A stretch of DNA of 64,000 bases from Cyclobacterium roseum (GCF_010119225.1 NZ_WNKF01000003.1:186001-250000); one strand, 5' to 3'; shown: positions 14,493-23,842, counted from the first letter of the stretch. A program made the numbers and translations. The notes: generated by a model not told the origin, from the sequence alone.

Positions 14493-15755
14493 CTACTTTA
14501 ACCTGTACACAATCAATACCGGGTTTTCCGAATCCTTGGCAGCAAGTACGGTGGTAGTGAAATTTCGCCCCTGGTTTTTGGCCCAGGTTTCGAATTCAGC
14601 CCTACCCATGGCTTCTTTCTTCTCCAATAGTTCTTTATAAAGGGTTTTGCCCGGAACATTTAGTCCGATCTTTCTAGGTGTAAAATTGTAAGCGAATCCC
14701 TCGGGATCGTAGCCGCCATCTATATCGTTAAGCAACCTGCCCTCGATTACATGAGATTTCTGGTTTTCACGGTCGAAAAATAAACTATAGCCCTTATTTT
14801 CGTAGGTCAAGACGGTGTAAAGTTGTTTTTCTGTTAGAAAGTACCGACTATGAAAATACATTTTTGTTCGATTATTTATGAAGTCTAGCCTTTGCATTAT
14901 ATCATCCATATTCTTTAATTCATCTGGATTTTGACCGTATTTTCCAAAGTCAAACGCAAGTTTGGGAATAAAATGTCCGTCCTCAACCTGATAGATCGTG
15001 TCCCAGAAGGTCATTCCATAGTAGAGGTGGTCCTGACTTTTCTTAAAATAATCTCGTCCGGAATCTTCAAAATAAAACCTTTCTGGATCGTAAGGGAAAT
15101 AGTTCAGCTCATCCTTTAGTAATTTGTCGAAACTTTTGACAAAATACCCATCCGGTTCTCGGGTGGGAGTGTACAGGTAATAGCGTTGGTCATATTCCGA
15201 AAAAACACCTGGACCTAGCTTTTCTCTAAACGACAACTCACGAAGAAATTCACCCTCCAGACTAAACCACATGATCTTACGTGGGTATACTCCGAGGAGG
15301 ACCAGTTCCTCCTCTACAACTGCGAGATCATCAAGGTCAAGGTATTGGCCCGGCCCTTCTCCATAGGCGTCGATTTTTGACATGTACTTACCTGATTTAT
15401 TGAAAATATGGATACACTTGCACCCAAAAATATCCAGGGTGTAAATCCTATCTTGATGAAAAAGGACTTTTTGTAATCCGGTATTGAGTTGGGCCTCCTC
15501 CGAATCATCCTCCAGCCAGATATAATCCATACTGGGTTCGAAAAACTCTGATAATTTTCCGGTACGCGCCTGCGAAAGATCCACGGATATCCTTTCCAGG
15601 CCCGGGACAGATGTGGGTTCTTGATTACAGCCTCCAAGCAGAATGAATAATAATCCAACCATAAAAGCGAGACGATATCTTAGACAAACTCCCACCAAAA
15701 GCAATGGCCGTATTTTCAATTTCACGTTTCGAAGGGTAGGTAATGAATCCGACAT
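14493..15755 (-). CDS. Six-bladed beta-propeller lipoprotein (copy 1)
   Basis: A 420-residue protein. An unusually long N-terminal region (about 30 residues starting MSDS) precedes the hydrophobic stretch and lipobox LGGC (Cys43). The second copy has the same length and the same MSD start, which supports this start. The mature part begins ERISVDLSQARTGKLSEFFE and contains repeated blade-like segments (VLFHQDRIYTLDIFGCKCIHIFNKSGKYM, shown in part: IHIFNKSGKYMSKID; GEGPGQYLDLDD; IMWFSLEGEFLREL). This is the six-bladed beta-propeller (DUF5128-like) pattern common in Bacteroidota; ligand unknown. It converges on a DUF4221 gene. The family is secure, the function is not. Confidence 0.82.
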   Translation of the reverse strand: MSDSLPTLRNVKLKIRPLLLVGVCLRYRLAFMVGLLFILLGGCNQEPTSVPGLERISVDLSQARTGKLSEFFEPSMDYIWLEDDSEEAQLNTGLQKVLFHQDRIYTLDIFGCKCIHIFNKSGKYMSKIDAYGEGPGQYLDLDDLAVVEEELVLLGVYPRKIMWFSLEGEFLRELSFREKLGPGVFSEYDQRYYLYTPTREPDGYFVKSFDKLLKDELNYFPYDPERFYFEDSGRDYFKKSQDHLYYGMTFWDTIYQVEDGHFIPKLAFDFGKYGQNPDELKNMDDIMQRLDFINNRTKMYFHSRYFLTEKQLYTVLTYENKGYSLFFDRENQKSHVIEGRLLNDIDGGYDPEGFAYNFTPRKIGLNVPGKTLYKELLEKKEAMGRAEFETWAKNQGRNFTTTVLAAKDSENPVLIVYRLK

Positions 15756-15894
15756 TTTAGGGTCTTAAAATGAATGATGCAAAGTAATTTAATTAAAATA
15801 TTCGTTTTTTAAAAAAATAGCTCCTGATTTTTATTCCTGAATAATAGGTTTTTAGTATTTAAATTTTAACTTTATAGTTTAAAATTTAATAGGC

Positions 15895-17088
15895 ATGAAA
15901 AATATTATTTCCATTATTTTACTTCTCGCAGTTCAGCTGGGCTGTTCCAGCGAAGAACGGCTGGAGAATATCGGTGGCAGGACTTCGTTGGATTATTCCC
16001 TGGACACGGTGCTCATAGACCCGGGCGAGGAATTGTTGTTTGTGTCCGGACGGTTGTATCAATCAGACCTTTCACCGGATCATCGGTTTCTCTACAACTT
16101 CAACCATCATGATCATGCCCTTGAAAAAATTGATCTGGATGAATTGAGATTGGTCCAAAAATATCCCTTTGAAAAAGAGGGGCCAAACGGTACCGGCGAT
16201 TTTTTTCGTTCGTTTTTCCTCCTGGACAATGATCACCTGATGATCATCAGTTTTCCAAGTCCTGCGATTTTTGACTTGAATGGCCAAAAGCTACAGGAAC
16301 TGAAATTTCAGGGAATAGGCACGGGTGCCGACAAAATCGGTGAGGAGCAGCCTTTTCGGGTTTCCATGCATCTTCCTGAGGAGAACGACCAATACCTAGG
16401 TTATGTAAGAGACATCGAAGAGAAATCCACCGAACTCATGCGGGTTGACCTAAAGGAAGGTTGGACTAAACGAATCTCACTACCCCACTATGACAGGCTA
16501 AAGCAATTTGAGTTGCAGTATACAGATGGTAAAAGCTATATGGTGTCCGGTCCTCAAACCTTTATGGTCTGGGAGGGAGGTAAAATATTGTTGGGAAGTA
16601 ACCTGACCAATGAAATTTACCAATACCTTCCTGAAGAGGATAGCTTGCTGGTAAGATCCTATCAAAGCCAGCTTACCGAGAATGCAAAAACAGAAGTACC
16701 TGCCACCGAATTTGACACCCAGCAAGCCTTTATCGAAGCCATCGTTCAGGTAAGGGAAGAAATCAGTTTTTCCCCTCCAGTCTGGGATGAAAATAACAGG
16801 GTATATTATCGGTTTTCACACAAGGAGGTTTTCGAAGAACAAGATACGGAGAGCTTTGAATGGCCGACGGCTGCCAATGCGGAGGTATTCCTGACTATTT
16901 TTGATGAAAAGCTGGACATGCTGGCAGAGTCCAAAATACAGGACCTCAGCATGCCACCTCAAAAGCATTTCGTAAAAGACGGCAAGCTTTGGATGTTTGT
17001 AAATGTAGAAGACGAGATGGGTTTCGCCAGGTTGTCACTGGAACTGGGGATAGAACCGTTGCCCGCTGACGGAATAGCACCGCAGTAA
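15895..17088 (+). CDS. DUF4221 family lipoprotein (paralogue 5 of 5)
   Basis: A 397-residue lipoprotein with lipobox QLGC (Cys17). The family blocks are present: YSLDTVLIDPGEELLFVSG, FLYNFNHHDHALEKIDLDEL, PFEKEGPNGTG and HFVKDGKLWMFVNVEDE. It has a C-terminal extension of about 12 residues (GIEPLPADGIAPQ) that the others lack. It is divergent from the first propeller gene (139-base spacer with A/T-rich promoter-like sequence, including TAACTTTA near 15866) and convergent with the second propeller gene (148-base spacer). Closest in the shared blocks to copy 4. Confidence 0.8.
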   Translation: MKNIISIILLLAVQLGCSSEERLENIGGRTSLDYSLDTVLIDPGEELLFVSGRLYQSDLSPDHRFLYNFNHHDHALEKIDLDELRLVQKYPFEKEGPNGTGDFFRSFFLLDNDHLMIISFPSPAIFDLNGQKLQELKFQGIGTGADKIGEEQPFRVSMHLPEENDQYLGYVRDIEEKSTELMRVDLKEGWTKRISLPHYDRLKQFELQYTDGKSYMVSGPQTFMVWEGGKILLGSNLTNEIYQYLPEEDSLLVRSYQSQLTENAKTEVPATEFDTQQAFIEAIVQVREEISFSPPVWDENNRVYYRFSHKEVFEEQDTESFEWPTAANAEVFLTIFDEKLDMLAESKIQDLSMPPQKHFVKDGKLWMFVNVEDEMGFARLSLELGIEPLPADGIAPQ

Positions 17089-17236
17089 CCCTCATTCTCT
17101 TAAATAGGAAGAACTTTTTTGAACCTCACTTCGAAAACGACCATTGTAAAAACGCAAAAACCAATAGCACAGGCTCCTAAAAACAAGTCCGTTTCGGTGG
17201 TCTACGATTGCGTTGAAACCCCTACTTTCTGATGTG

Positions 17237-18499
17237 CTACTTTAACCTGTACACAATCAGTACCGGGTTTTCTGACTCCCGTGCTGCAGTAGCTATTTCC
17301 GAAAATTTTCTACCATTGGTAGTAATCCACTTTTTATAGTCAGACTGGCTCATGTTTTCTTTTTTCTCCATTAGTGTTTTATATAAATCCCTGCCGGGAA
17401 CTTTTAGGCCGACTTTTCCCGATTCGAAACTATAGATCAGGTAATAGGGATCGTATGCCCCGTCAATATCATCAATTATCCTGTCCTTTATTACATGGGT
17501 TTGCTGTTGTTCCCGATCAAAGAATACGTTGATTCCCTTTTTTTCATAAATAAGTATGGTATATAGCTGTTTCTCAGAAATAAGGTACTGGCCTTTAAAA
17601 TATAGCTTGGCTCTGTTACTGATAAAGTCCAGTCGTTCCCTTGGATCGTCTAGGCGCTTCATCTCATCCAGATCCTGTGCATATTTCCCAAAGTCCAATA
17701 CGAGCTTTGGAATAAAATTTCCATTGTCAACTTGATAAACTGTATCCGAATAGGTCATTCCGTAATAAAGATATTCGCTGCTTTTTTGAAGATAGCTTCT
17801 TCCGGAAACCTCTCCGTAAAGTTTTGCCGGATCATAGGGGAGATAGGTTACCGTATCCTGAAGGGATTTGTCGAAGCTTCTGACAAAATAGTCCCCCGGT
17901 TCTCGTGTGTAATTGTACAGGTAATAGCGATCGTCAAATTCTGAAAAAACGCCTGGTCCTATTCGGTCACGAAACGACAACTCTCGTAGAAATTTACCCT
18001 CCAGACTAAGCCACATGATCTTACGTGGATATACCCCGAGCAGGACTAGTTCTCCGTCTACAACCTCCGCGGCGTCAAAGTCCAGGTATTCGCCCGGCCC
18101 TTCTCCATAGGCATCGATTTTTGACATGTACTTACCTGACTTATTGAAAATATGGATACACTTGCACCCGAAAATATCCAGGGTGTAAATCCTATCTTGA
18201 TAAAAAAGGACCTTTTGCAATCCCGCAGTCAACTGCGCCTCTTCCGAATCATCCTCCAGCCAAATGTATTCAATATGGGGTTCGAAAAACTCCGATAATT
18301 TTCCGGTACGCGCCTGCGAGAGATCCACGGATATCCTTTCCAGGCCCGGAACAGATGTGGGTTCTTGCTTACAGCCTCCAATTAAGATGAAAAATATTAC
18401 GCCAATTATAAGTCCACAATATTTCAAACACAAGGCTGCTGTCAGCGAGGGGCATTTTGTCCTTTGCGTATATCGATAGACAGGAAATGGATCCGACAT
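17237..18499 (-). CDS. Six-bladed beta-propeller lipoprotein (copy 2)
   Basis: A 420-residue paralogue of the protein at 14493-15755, with the lipobox IGGC again at Cys43. The first 160 residues of the mature part are almost identical between the copies, also at DNA level, while the C-terminal 230 residues have diverged clearly. Both end in SENPVLIVYRLK. The blade motifs are IHIFNKSGKYMSKIDAYGEGPGE (in parts) and IMWLSLEGKFLREL. Its end faces the fifth DUF4221 gene. It is preceded by the esterase gene ending at 18521, reading in the same direction and stopping only 22 bases before its ATG, so the two may be cotranscribed. Confidence 0.82.
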   Translation of the reverse strand: MSDPFPVYRYTQRTKCPSLTAALCLKYCGLIIGVIFFILIGGCKQEPTSVPGLERISVDLSQARTGKLSEFFEPHIEYIWLEDDSEEAQLTAGLQKVLFYQDRIYTLDIFGCKCIHIFNKSGKYMSKIDAYGEGPGEYLDFDAAEVVDGELVLLGVYPRKIMWLSLEGKFLRELSFRDRIGPGVFSEFDDRYYLYNYTREPGDYFVRSFDKSLQDTVTYLPYDPAKLYGEVSGRSYLQKSSEYLYYGMTYSDTVYQVDNGNFIPKLVLDFGKYAQDLDEMKRLDDPRERLDFISNRAKLYFKGQYLISEKQLYTILIYEKKGINVFFDREQQQTHVIKDRIIDDIDGAYDPYYLIYSFESGKVGLKVPGRDLYKTLMEKKENMSQSDYKKWITTNGRKFSEIATAARESENPVLIVYRLK

Positions 18500-18520
18500 T
18501 TTATTTCTATTGGAAAGGTA

Positions 18521-20950
18521 TTATTTTGCCTTCGTTAAGCTCCAGTCGTTTTGGTAATAGCCACTGGCTAAAATTGATTCCAAACCTACCACCGGCAGAT
18601 CTGCCCGGATGATCACGTAATCCGGAAAGCCACTTCCCCCGGCAAAATACTGGTTGGCAAACAACGTCTGTCGACCGGCATTTCCTGTTCCACTGATGAT
18701 TGCCACCGATCGCTGGGGATGGTCTTTTCGCGGCACCATAAAATACGCTCCCAAATCCTCTCCCGAATAAACGGTATCCCCTACCCGGATTTCCTCCCGG
18801 TTTACCTGAATCGGGCTATGCGCCAGGAGCAAGTCCCAGGCCCGGTTGGTATCGGCATTTCCATACAAAATAACCCCCCGATCCCCATGAACTTCCAGAT
18901 CAAATTCCCGATCTGCGATAATGTCTACAGCTCCATTGCCCCGGTAATACCAGGTTTCTGCATCCAAGCGGGCTTTGTTGTAGGCCCATTCCTTTTCCTC
19001 CCTGCTTCCGGATGTGCCATACACCAGGATCATTCGGTGATTAAATGGCTCTTTAAACGTACCATTCCGATAAATACCTTTATCATAAGGCTCGGGTGCC
19101 TGACCGAATTCCCAGGTTTCCTGGCTTCGGTGAAGGTACAAGAGGGTATCGCTATTTTTTTTCCATTCCAACTGTGCTTCATCCAGTTCCAGGGTGATAA
19201 TCGAATCCAGTGGGTAATTGCTGACATCCAGGCCCAGAATGGAAACATTTTCGGTGGTCCCGCTGATGGCCATTTGATCCGGTTTTCGCTCAAGTTTGAC
19301 CCGGCTGTATTCCAGGGGTACCGTTTGCTGCAGGATATGCGCCCATTTGTAGGAAGCAGATATGGCCGGGTTGGCCGTGGTAAAGTCGATGGTGTTTACC
19401 GCGGAATCTGCTGGAATTTGGTGCCAGCGAAAGTAGTCAAAGAGGGGTGCCCAGTCCACGCTTTCGCTGCCAAACCAATGGCTACCTCCCGGGTATTCGT
19501 AATAACTGAAATCCGGATGAAACGCCGCCAGTATGCCACGCATTTGCCGGGCATAAGTTACCGGAACCACCCGGTCGGCATCTCCATGGTGGATGTATAC
19601 TCCCGAGGCCTGGTAGTTATGCGCCAGTTGGATGACATCACTTGGATTACTGGCCCGAAGCAGGGTTTTTTCGGCGTCTGTGGATGCGTTTTCCGGAATT
19701 CTACCATCCGCCGAACCATAGCCCATCAAGGTGGGATAGCCAGCACAAGGGGCAATAGCGGCCCACTTGCCCGGATAGGTAGCACCCAGGTACCAGGTGC
19801 CATGTCCTCCCATGGAATGGCCCGTCAGGTAAATGCGTTCGGGATCCGGCCGGTATTTTTCTTTGGCGATTTCCAACACCTCCAGCGCATCGATTCTCCC
19901 CCAATCTTCCCAGTTGAAGCCTCTGGGTCTTCTGTTGGTTGGGGCCACCAATACGCCCCAGTCCTTGAGAGAGTAGGCTCGGGCCTGACCAATGGCTTCC
20001 ACACCGGCCCCGTGAACGGAGAGAAAAAGTGCTGGATTTTCGTCCGGTCCGCCTTTTTGCGGGGCTACACCATAGTATTGCACGCTTCCGTCAATCTGAC
20101 TGATAAAGGTTTGCTGGTAATGCTCTTCGGTCTCATCCCGTGCGGACAGGGTTATCTCCTGAGTATCGGAGACCCTTTTACCGACAAGGAGTTGGAGCGA
20201 GCAGTTGTATTCCCCTTTTTCGGTCATGGCACTGGCATCCATCTCAAAGGGTACCTTTCGGAAAGTCATGGGAGGGATTTCTGGTAAATCAACCATTTGA
20301 ATTCGACCGTTAAGTTTAGTCTCCATCCTTGCATTTTGCAAGCGTCGATCCGTAGCGTTGATGACCACCACTGCGCCGGTCATCTGGTCTTGCCCGCTAC
20401 CCAGAACTTTGTCCGGCAGGGTGGCATCGGCAACCTGCAGGGTAACGGGTTTCGGATCCAACTGCAATTCGGCACTGATCCCGGACCAAAGTCCGTTAAA
20501 CCTCGCCAAAATCTCATTTTCGCCTTTCTTAAGGGAAACGGGAAGGTACAGCCAACCGTCTCCATAAATATCGCCAGCTCGGGGTACGCCATTTACGTAG
20601 ACCATGCTGTTTCCACTGATTTTCAACAGGGCCTTTTGGGATTTGGGCGAATGGTAGCTGAGGGAAAGGTACCCGCTGCGGATTCGGCCCGTAAATTTTC
20701 CTTCCTCATTTGCCGATAGGGCTTTCCAAACTTCATCCTCTTCCAGGATATAGGGTTGTCCTTCCTCCGGAGAGGCGAAAGTTCCAACCGCCAGTGCATG
20801 GGCTAGTGGATCTGTAAAACGGACCTCCCGCCCATAGCGATGGACATTTTCAACATAGAGTCCCTCGTTAAAGGTGTGAATGGATTGCGCCTGGCCAGGA
20901 GCAATTCCTTGAAGCACTATTAAAGACAACAGAAAAAAAGACAATTTCAT
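18521..20950 (-). CDS. Secreted prolyl-oligopeptidase-family alpha/beta hydrolase
   Basis: About 809 residues from the ATG at 20950 (MKLSFFLLSLIVLQG), which starts a clean signal peptide; the frame runs open to an earlier ATG at 21007 that would spoil it. The N-terminal 300 residues form beta-sandwich regions. The alpha/beta hydrolase core follows, with nucleophile Ser in GHSMGGHGTWYLG, Asp in GDADRVVP and His in GGSHWFG, a complete triad in the order expected of peptidase family S9. A further C-terminal domain of about 260 residues contains GNADTNRAWDLL. The substrate may be a peptide or an acylated sugar; this cannot be told. Location periplasmic or extracellular. It shares a strand and a 22-base gap with the second propeller gene. 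Confidence 0.85.
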   Translation of the reverse strand: MKLSFFLLSLIVLQGIAPGQAQSIHTFNEGLYVENVHRYGREVRFTDPLAHALAVGTFASPEEGQPYILEEDEVWKALSANEEGKFTGRIRSGYLSLSYHSPKSQKALLKISGNSMVYVNGVPRAGDIYGDGWLYLPVSLKKGENEILARFNGLWSGISAELQLDPKPVTLQVADATLPDKVLGSGQDQMTGAVVVINATDRRLQNARMETKLNGRIQMVDLPEIPPMTFRKVPFEMDASAMTEKGEYNCSLQLLVGKRVSDTQEITLSARDETEEHYQQTFISQIDGSVQYYGVAPQKGGPDENPALFLSVHGAGVEAIGQARAYSLKDWGVLVAPTNRRPRGFNWEDWGRIDALEVLEIAKEKYRPDPERIYLTGHSMGGHGTWYLGATYPGKWAAIAPCAGYPTLMGYGSADGRIPENASTDAEKTLLRASNPSDVIQLAHNYQASGVYIHHGDADRVVPVTYARQMRGILAAFHPDFSYYEYPGGSHWFGSESVDWAPLFDYFRWHQIPADSAVNTIDFTTANPAISASYKWAHILQQTVPLEYSRVKLERKPDQMAISGTTENVSILGLDVSNYPLDSIITLELDEAQLEWKKNSDTLLYLHRSQETWEFGQAPEPYDKGIYRNGTFKEPFNHRMILVYGTSGSREEKEWAYNKARLDAETWYYRGNGAVDIIADREFDLEVHGDRGVILYGNADTNRAWDLLLAHSPIQVNREEIRVGDTVYSGEDLGAYFMVPRKDHPQRSVAIISGTGNAGRQTLFANQYFAGGSGFPDYVIIRADLPVVGLESILASGYYQNDWSLTKAK

Positions 20951-21045
20951 AGAAGAAACGGAGTGGTTTACTTTAATTAGAATAAAGGATTTAAAGGTAC
21001 TTTTCAAAGGTAGGTTTTCTTACCATTGGCATTCGGCCTGAACTA

Positions 21046-22437
21046 TCAATCGGTACTTTTGACTTGTCCCATTAAATTATTCAGGCTTTCGGCCAGCGTT
21101 GGGTGGGCAATGGGCAGGTGTTGAATCTGATCAAAAGGAACCTTACCTACCATGGCCATCTGAAGTACGGCCATGATTTCACCCCCATCCAGACTCAGGA
21201 TGGTGGCTCCCAGAATTTGCCGGGTTTCAGGGTCTACCAGTACCTTAAAAAAGCCTTTTGTTTCATCCGTTTCTAGCGCCCTTCCGGCATGTTTCATCCA
21301 AAACTTACCGGTTTGGTAAGAGATGCCTTTTGCTTTTGCCTGCTCCTCATTTAGTCCGATTCGCGCCAGTTGGGGGTCGATAAAGACACAGTAGGGCACC
21401 AGGCGATCTTTTTTTGACAGGTCGGTATTTCCTTCATAGATCCTTTTAAATGCCAGGTAGGCATCGTGGTAGGCCATATGGGTAAAGGGCGGGCTTCCGG
21501 CCACATCTCCCAGCGCATAGACACCCGGCACGGAGGTTTCAAAGTTCTCGTCCACGACTATATGGCCGCGATCACTCAGGGTCACCCCAACGGTTTCCAG
21601 CCCCAGCGCTGCACTGCTTGGGGTTCGGCCGGTCGCTACCAGTAGGTGGGAACCACTGACGCTGCCTTTCCCCTCTTTATCTTCATAGGCCACTGTGATT
21701 TCCCTATTGGAAAAGCTGACTTTTTTGGCTTCAATATTTACTTTGGTATCGATCAGTTCTTCTTTGAAAATACTGGATATCTCTTCGCAAACGTCTGTAT
21801 CCTCCTTAGGAACGAGCCGGGAAGCCATGTCCATAATGGTGACCTTGCTTCCAAAACGGCGGAACATCTGGCCAAATTCCAACCCGATATACCCGCCTCC
21901 CAACACGATTAGGTGTTCGGGCGTTTCTTCCAGCTCCATAATGCTCGTGCTGTCGAGAAAGGGGCATTCTGCCAGTCCCTTGATTTCGGGAATTCGGGGA
22001 GCCGATCCCGTGTTGATAAAAATTTTATCGGCCTCCAGTTCCAGGTCTGATTTTCCCTCCCGTTCTACACGAACACTTCGATTTGTTTGAAAGACAGCTT
22101 TTCCCATAATGATGGTGATCTGTTCGGATTTTTCCAACCCTTTGGATGCGCCGCCCCGAAACAGGTCGACAATATAGTCCTTTCGTTTTTTGACGTTTTT
22201 CTGATTTACGGTATAGGCTCCAACGTCCACCCCAAAATCTCCTGCCCTACTGACCAGATGGGCTACGCGGGCCGAAGCGGCCATGGTTTTGGTGGGAGAG
22301 CAACCGTCGTTGATGCAGGTGCCGCCGATGGCTCGTTTTTCTATAAGTGCTAATGACAGCCCCTTCGCGCCAATTTTTTTGGCCAGGGGCATGCCTGATT
22401 GACCGGCCCCAATGATGATGGCATCGAATTTTTTCAT
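21046..22437 (-). CDS. Class I pyridine nucleotide-disulfide oxidoreductase
   Basis: A 463-residue flavoprotein of the dihydrolipoamide dehydrogenase/mercuric reductase type. The FAD site is IIIGAGQSG (residues 7-15), the redox-active cysteines are Cys41 and Cys46 in GGTCINDGCSPTK, the NAD(P) site is VLGGGYIGLEFG, and the second FAD contact is GVYALGDVAG. The dimer-interface base pair is in HLPIAHPTLAESL near the C-terminus, as in active members. It has no extra N-terminal heavy-metal-binding domain, so mercuric reductase proper is unlikely; the disulfide substrate is unknown. The DUF427 gene lies directly upstream with a 5-base gap, so the two form an operon. Confidence 0.9.
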   Translation of the reverse strand: MKKFDAIIIGAGQSGMPLAKKIGAKGLSLALIEKRAIGGTCINDGCSPTKTMAASARVAHLVSRAGDFGVDVGAYTVNQKNVKKRKDYIVDLFRGGASKGLEKSEQITIIMGKAVFQTNRSVRVEREGKSDLELEADKIFINTGSAPRIPEIKGLAECPFLDSTSIMELEETPEHLIVLGGGYIGLEFGQMFRRFGSKVTIMDMASRLVPKEDTDVCEEISSIFKEELIDTKVNIEAKKVSFSNREITVAYEDKEGKGSVSGSHLLVATGRTPSSAALGLETVGVTLSDRGHIVVDENFETSVPGVYALGDVAGSPPFTHMAYHDAYLAFKRIYEGNTDLSKKDRLVPYCVFIDPQLARIGLNEEQAKAKGISYQTGKFWMKHAGRALETDETKGFFKVLVDPETRQILGATILSLDGGEIMAVLQMAMVGKVPFDQIQHLPIAHPTLAESLNNLMGQVKSTD

Positions 22438-22442
22438 AAGGA

Positions 22443-22736
22443 TTATTCTTCTACCTTGACACCTTTCCAGAAGGCAACGTGATTCTTAATTTCTTTTGCA
22501 GCCTCCTTGGGTTGGGGATAAAACCAGGCGGCATCCCGGTTGCTGTCTTCTCCAACTCGAATGTGATAATAACTGGCCTTACCTTTCCAGGGGCATTCCG
22601 AAGTGGTGTCTGAAATTTCAAAAAATTCCCTTTCTAAGGATTCAGGCGGGAAATAGTGGTTGTTTTCTATTATTAATGTCTCTTCAGACTGGGCAAGGAT
22701 CTTATCTTTCCAAATGGCTTTCATAGGGTTTGGCAT
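22443..22736 (-). CDS. DUF427 domain-containing protein
   Basis: About 97 residues from the ATG at 22736 (MPNPMKAIWKDK). DUF427 members have the KAIW start, a short strand region with NNHYFPPES, the CPWKGKASYY segment and a final FWKGVKVE; all are visible. These small beta-rich proteins occur in many bacteria and fungi and have no agreed function. The frame extends to an earlier ATG at 22775, but that stretch overlaps the terminator of the neighbouring gene and would not be family-like. It is cotranscribed with the flavoprotein gene downstream. Confidence 0.88.
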   Translation of the reverse strand: MPNPMKAIWKDKILAQSEETLIIENNHYFPPESLEREFFEISDTTSECPWKGKASYYHIRVGEDSNRDAAWFYPQPKEAAKEIKNHVAFWKGVKVEE

Positions 22737-22767
22737 CTTTTCGAAATAAGTTAGCCAAATCCCTGTT

Positions 22768-22807
22768 AAAAACAAAAAGCAGCTTATTTAAGCCGCTTTT
22801 TGTTTTT
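22768..22807 (-). terminator. Terminator at the 3' end of the RluB-like gene
   Basis: A perfect 13-base inverted repeat (AAAAACAAAAAGC / GCTTTTTGTTTTT) with a 14-base loop. The stop codon of the pseudouridine synthase gene (22784-22786) lies inside it, so the hairpin begins within the coding region. T-rich on both strands' 3' sides. Confidence 0.75.
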
Positions 22808-23842
22808 GCCTTTATTCAGGTATTTTAGGTTGATTACCTCTTTTTCATTAAGGAACCGATATTTTCCCCGTGGGATGTCTTTTTTGCTCAGTCCGGCAAA
22901 GGCCACCCGATCCAGGGCAGTCACTTCATATCCAAAATGAGCGAATATTCGGCGCACAATCCGGTTTTTTCCGGAATGGATTTCCAGTCCCAAAATGGTT
23001 TTGTCCAGCGAAAGAACCTGTAAATCGTCCACCTCGGCAAGACCGTCTTCCAGCGTTACCCCTTCCCGTATGGCATCCACATCGTTTTTGGCAATGGGTT
23101 TGTCCAACGTTACCTGATAGATTTTTTTGATTTCGTAAGCAGGATGGGTGAGTTTGGCGGAAAGCTCTCCATCGTTGGTAAAAAACAACAATCCGGTGGT
23201 ATTTCGGTCGAGCCTACCTACTGGAAACAGGCGTTCCTCGCAGGCACCTTCTACCAGGTGCATGACCGTTTTCCGCTCGAGAGGATCGTCTGTAGTCGTG
23301 ATAAAATCTTTCGGTTTATTAAGTAGCAAATAAACCGGTTTCTCTGGCCGGACGGACTTCCCCTTATACGTCACTTTATCCTTGCGGGATACTTTGAAGC
23401 CCAGCTCAGTTACAAATTTTCCGTTAACGGTAATTTCCCCCTTTTCGATCAGGCTATCCGCTTCCCTTCTGGAGCAAATACCTGAATTGGCGATGAACTT
23501 ATTCAATCTGATTTCGGCCTCCTCTGGCGGAAGGGTCTTCTGAATGGCTTTTAAATTGTATTCCGGTTGGTTTTCGGTTTTTCCCTTTCCGGGTTTACTT
23601 GCCCTTTTAATGGGAGAATAGGGCTTTCGGAACGATTTTTTTTTCTGGTCTTTTTCTTCCACGGTTCCGTAAACGGGCCGCTCGTTTTTCCCCCTGCCTT
23701 TATATTCCCTTTTTTCCGGGAGTTCATTTTTTTCGGTTTTCAGGGGTTTGTTTCCGGATGGGCGCGACTTGTTATCCGAATTGCGCTTATTTTTGTCGAA
23801 TTTCCTGGAGGGATCTCCACCGGAAGAATTGAATTTTTTCAT
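22784..23842 (-). CDS. rluB: rRNA pseudouridine synthase, RluB/RsuA family
   Basis: A 352-residue protein. The first 100 or so residues are a lysine/arginine-rich, low-complexity extension typical of Bacteroidota members. An S4 RNA-binding domain follows (RLNKFIANSGICSRREAD, residues about 108-165), then the catalytic domain with the invariant aspartate in FPVGRLDRNTTGLLFF and the NRIVRR motif. It would convert a uridine in 23S rRNA to pseudouridine. It is the last gene of a minus-strand run dksA-like, scpB, rluB-like, with 132 bases between it and scpB, and ends in a strong hairpin. The exact target position is inferred from the family. Confidence 0.88.
   Translation of the reverse strand: MKKFNSSGGDPSRKFDKNKRNSDNKSRPSGNKPLKTEKNELPEKREYKGRGKNERPVYGTVEEKDQKKKSFRKPYSPIKRASKPGKGKTENQPEYNLKAIQKTLPPEEAEIRLNKFIANSGICSRREADSLIEKGEITVNGKFVTELGFKVSRKDKVTYKGKSVRPEKPVYLLLNKPKDFITTTDDPLERKTVMHLVEGACEERLFPVGRLDRNTTGLLFFTNDGELSAKLTHPAYEIKKIYQVTLDKPIAKNDVDAIREGVTLEDGLAEVDDLQVLSLDKTILGLEIHSGKNRIVRRIFAHFGYEVTALDRVAFAGLSKKDIPRGKYRFLNEKEVINLKYLNKGKNKKRLK

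Noticed and set aside
18719-20287. A 522-codon open frame on the plus strand
   Set aside because: It lies wholly opposite the esterase gene, which has a full catalytic triad and signal peptide. The translated antisense sequence shows no family features; its openness follows from the codon use of the real gene.
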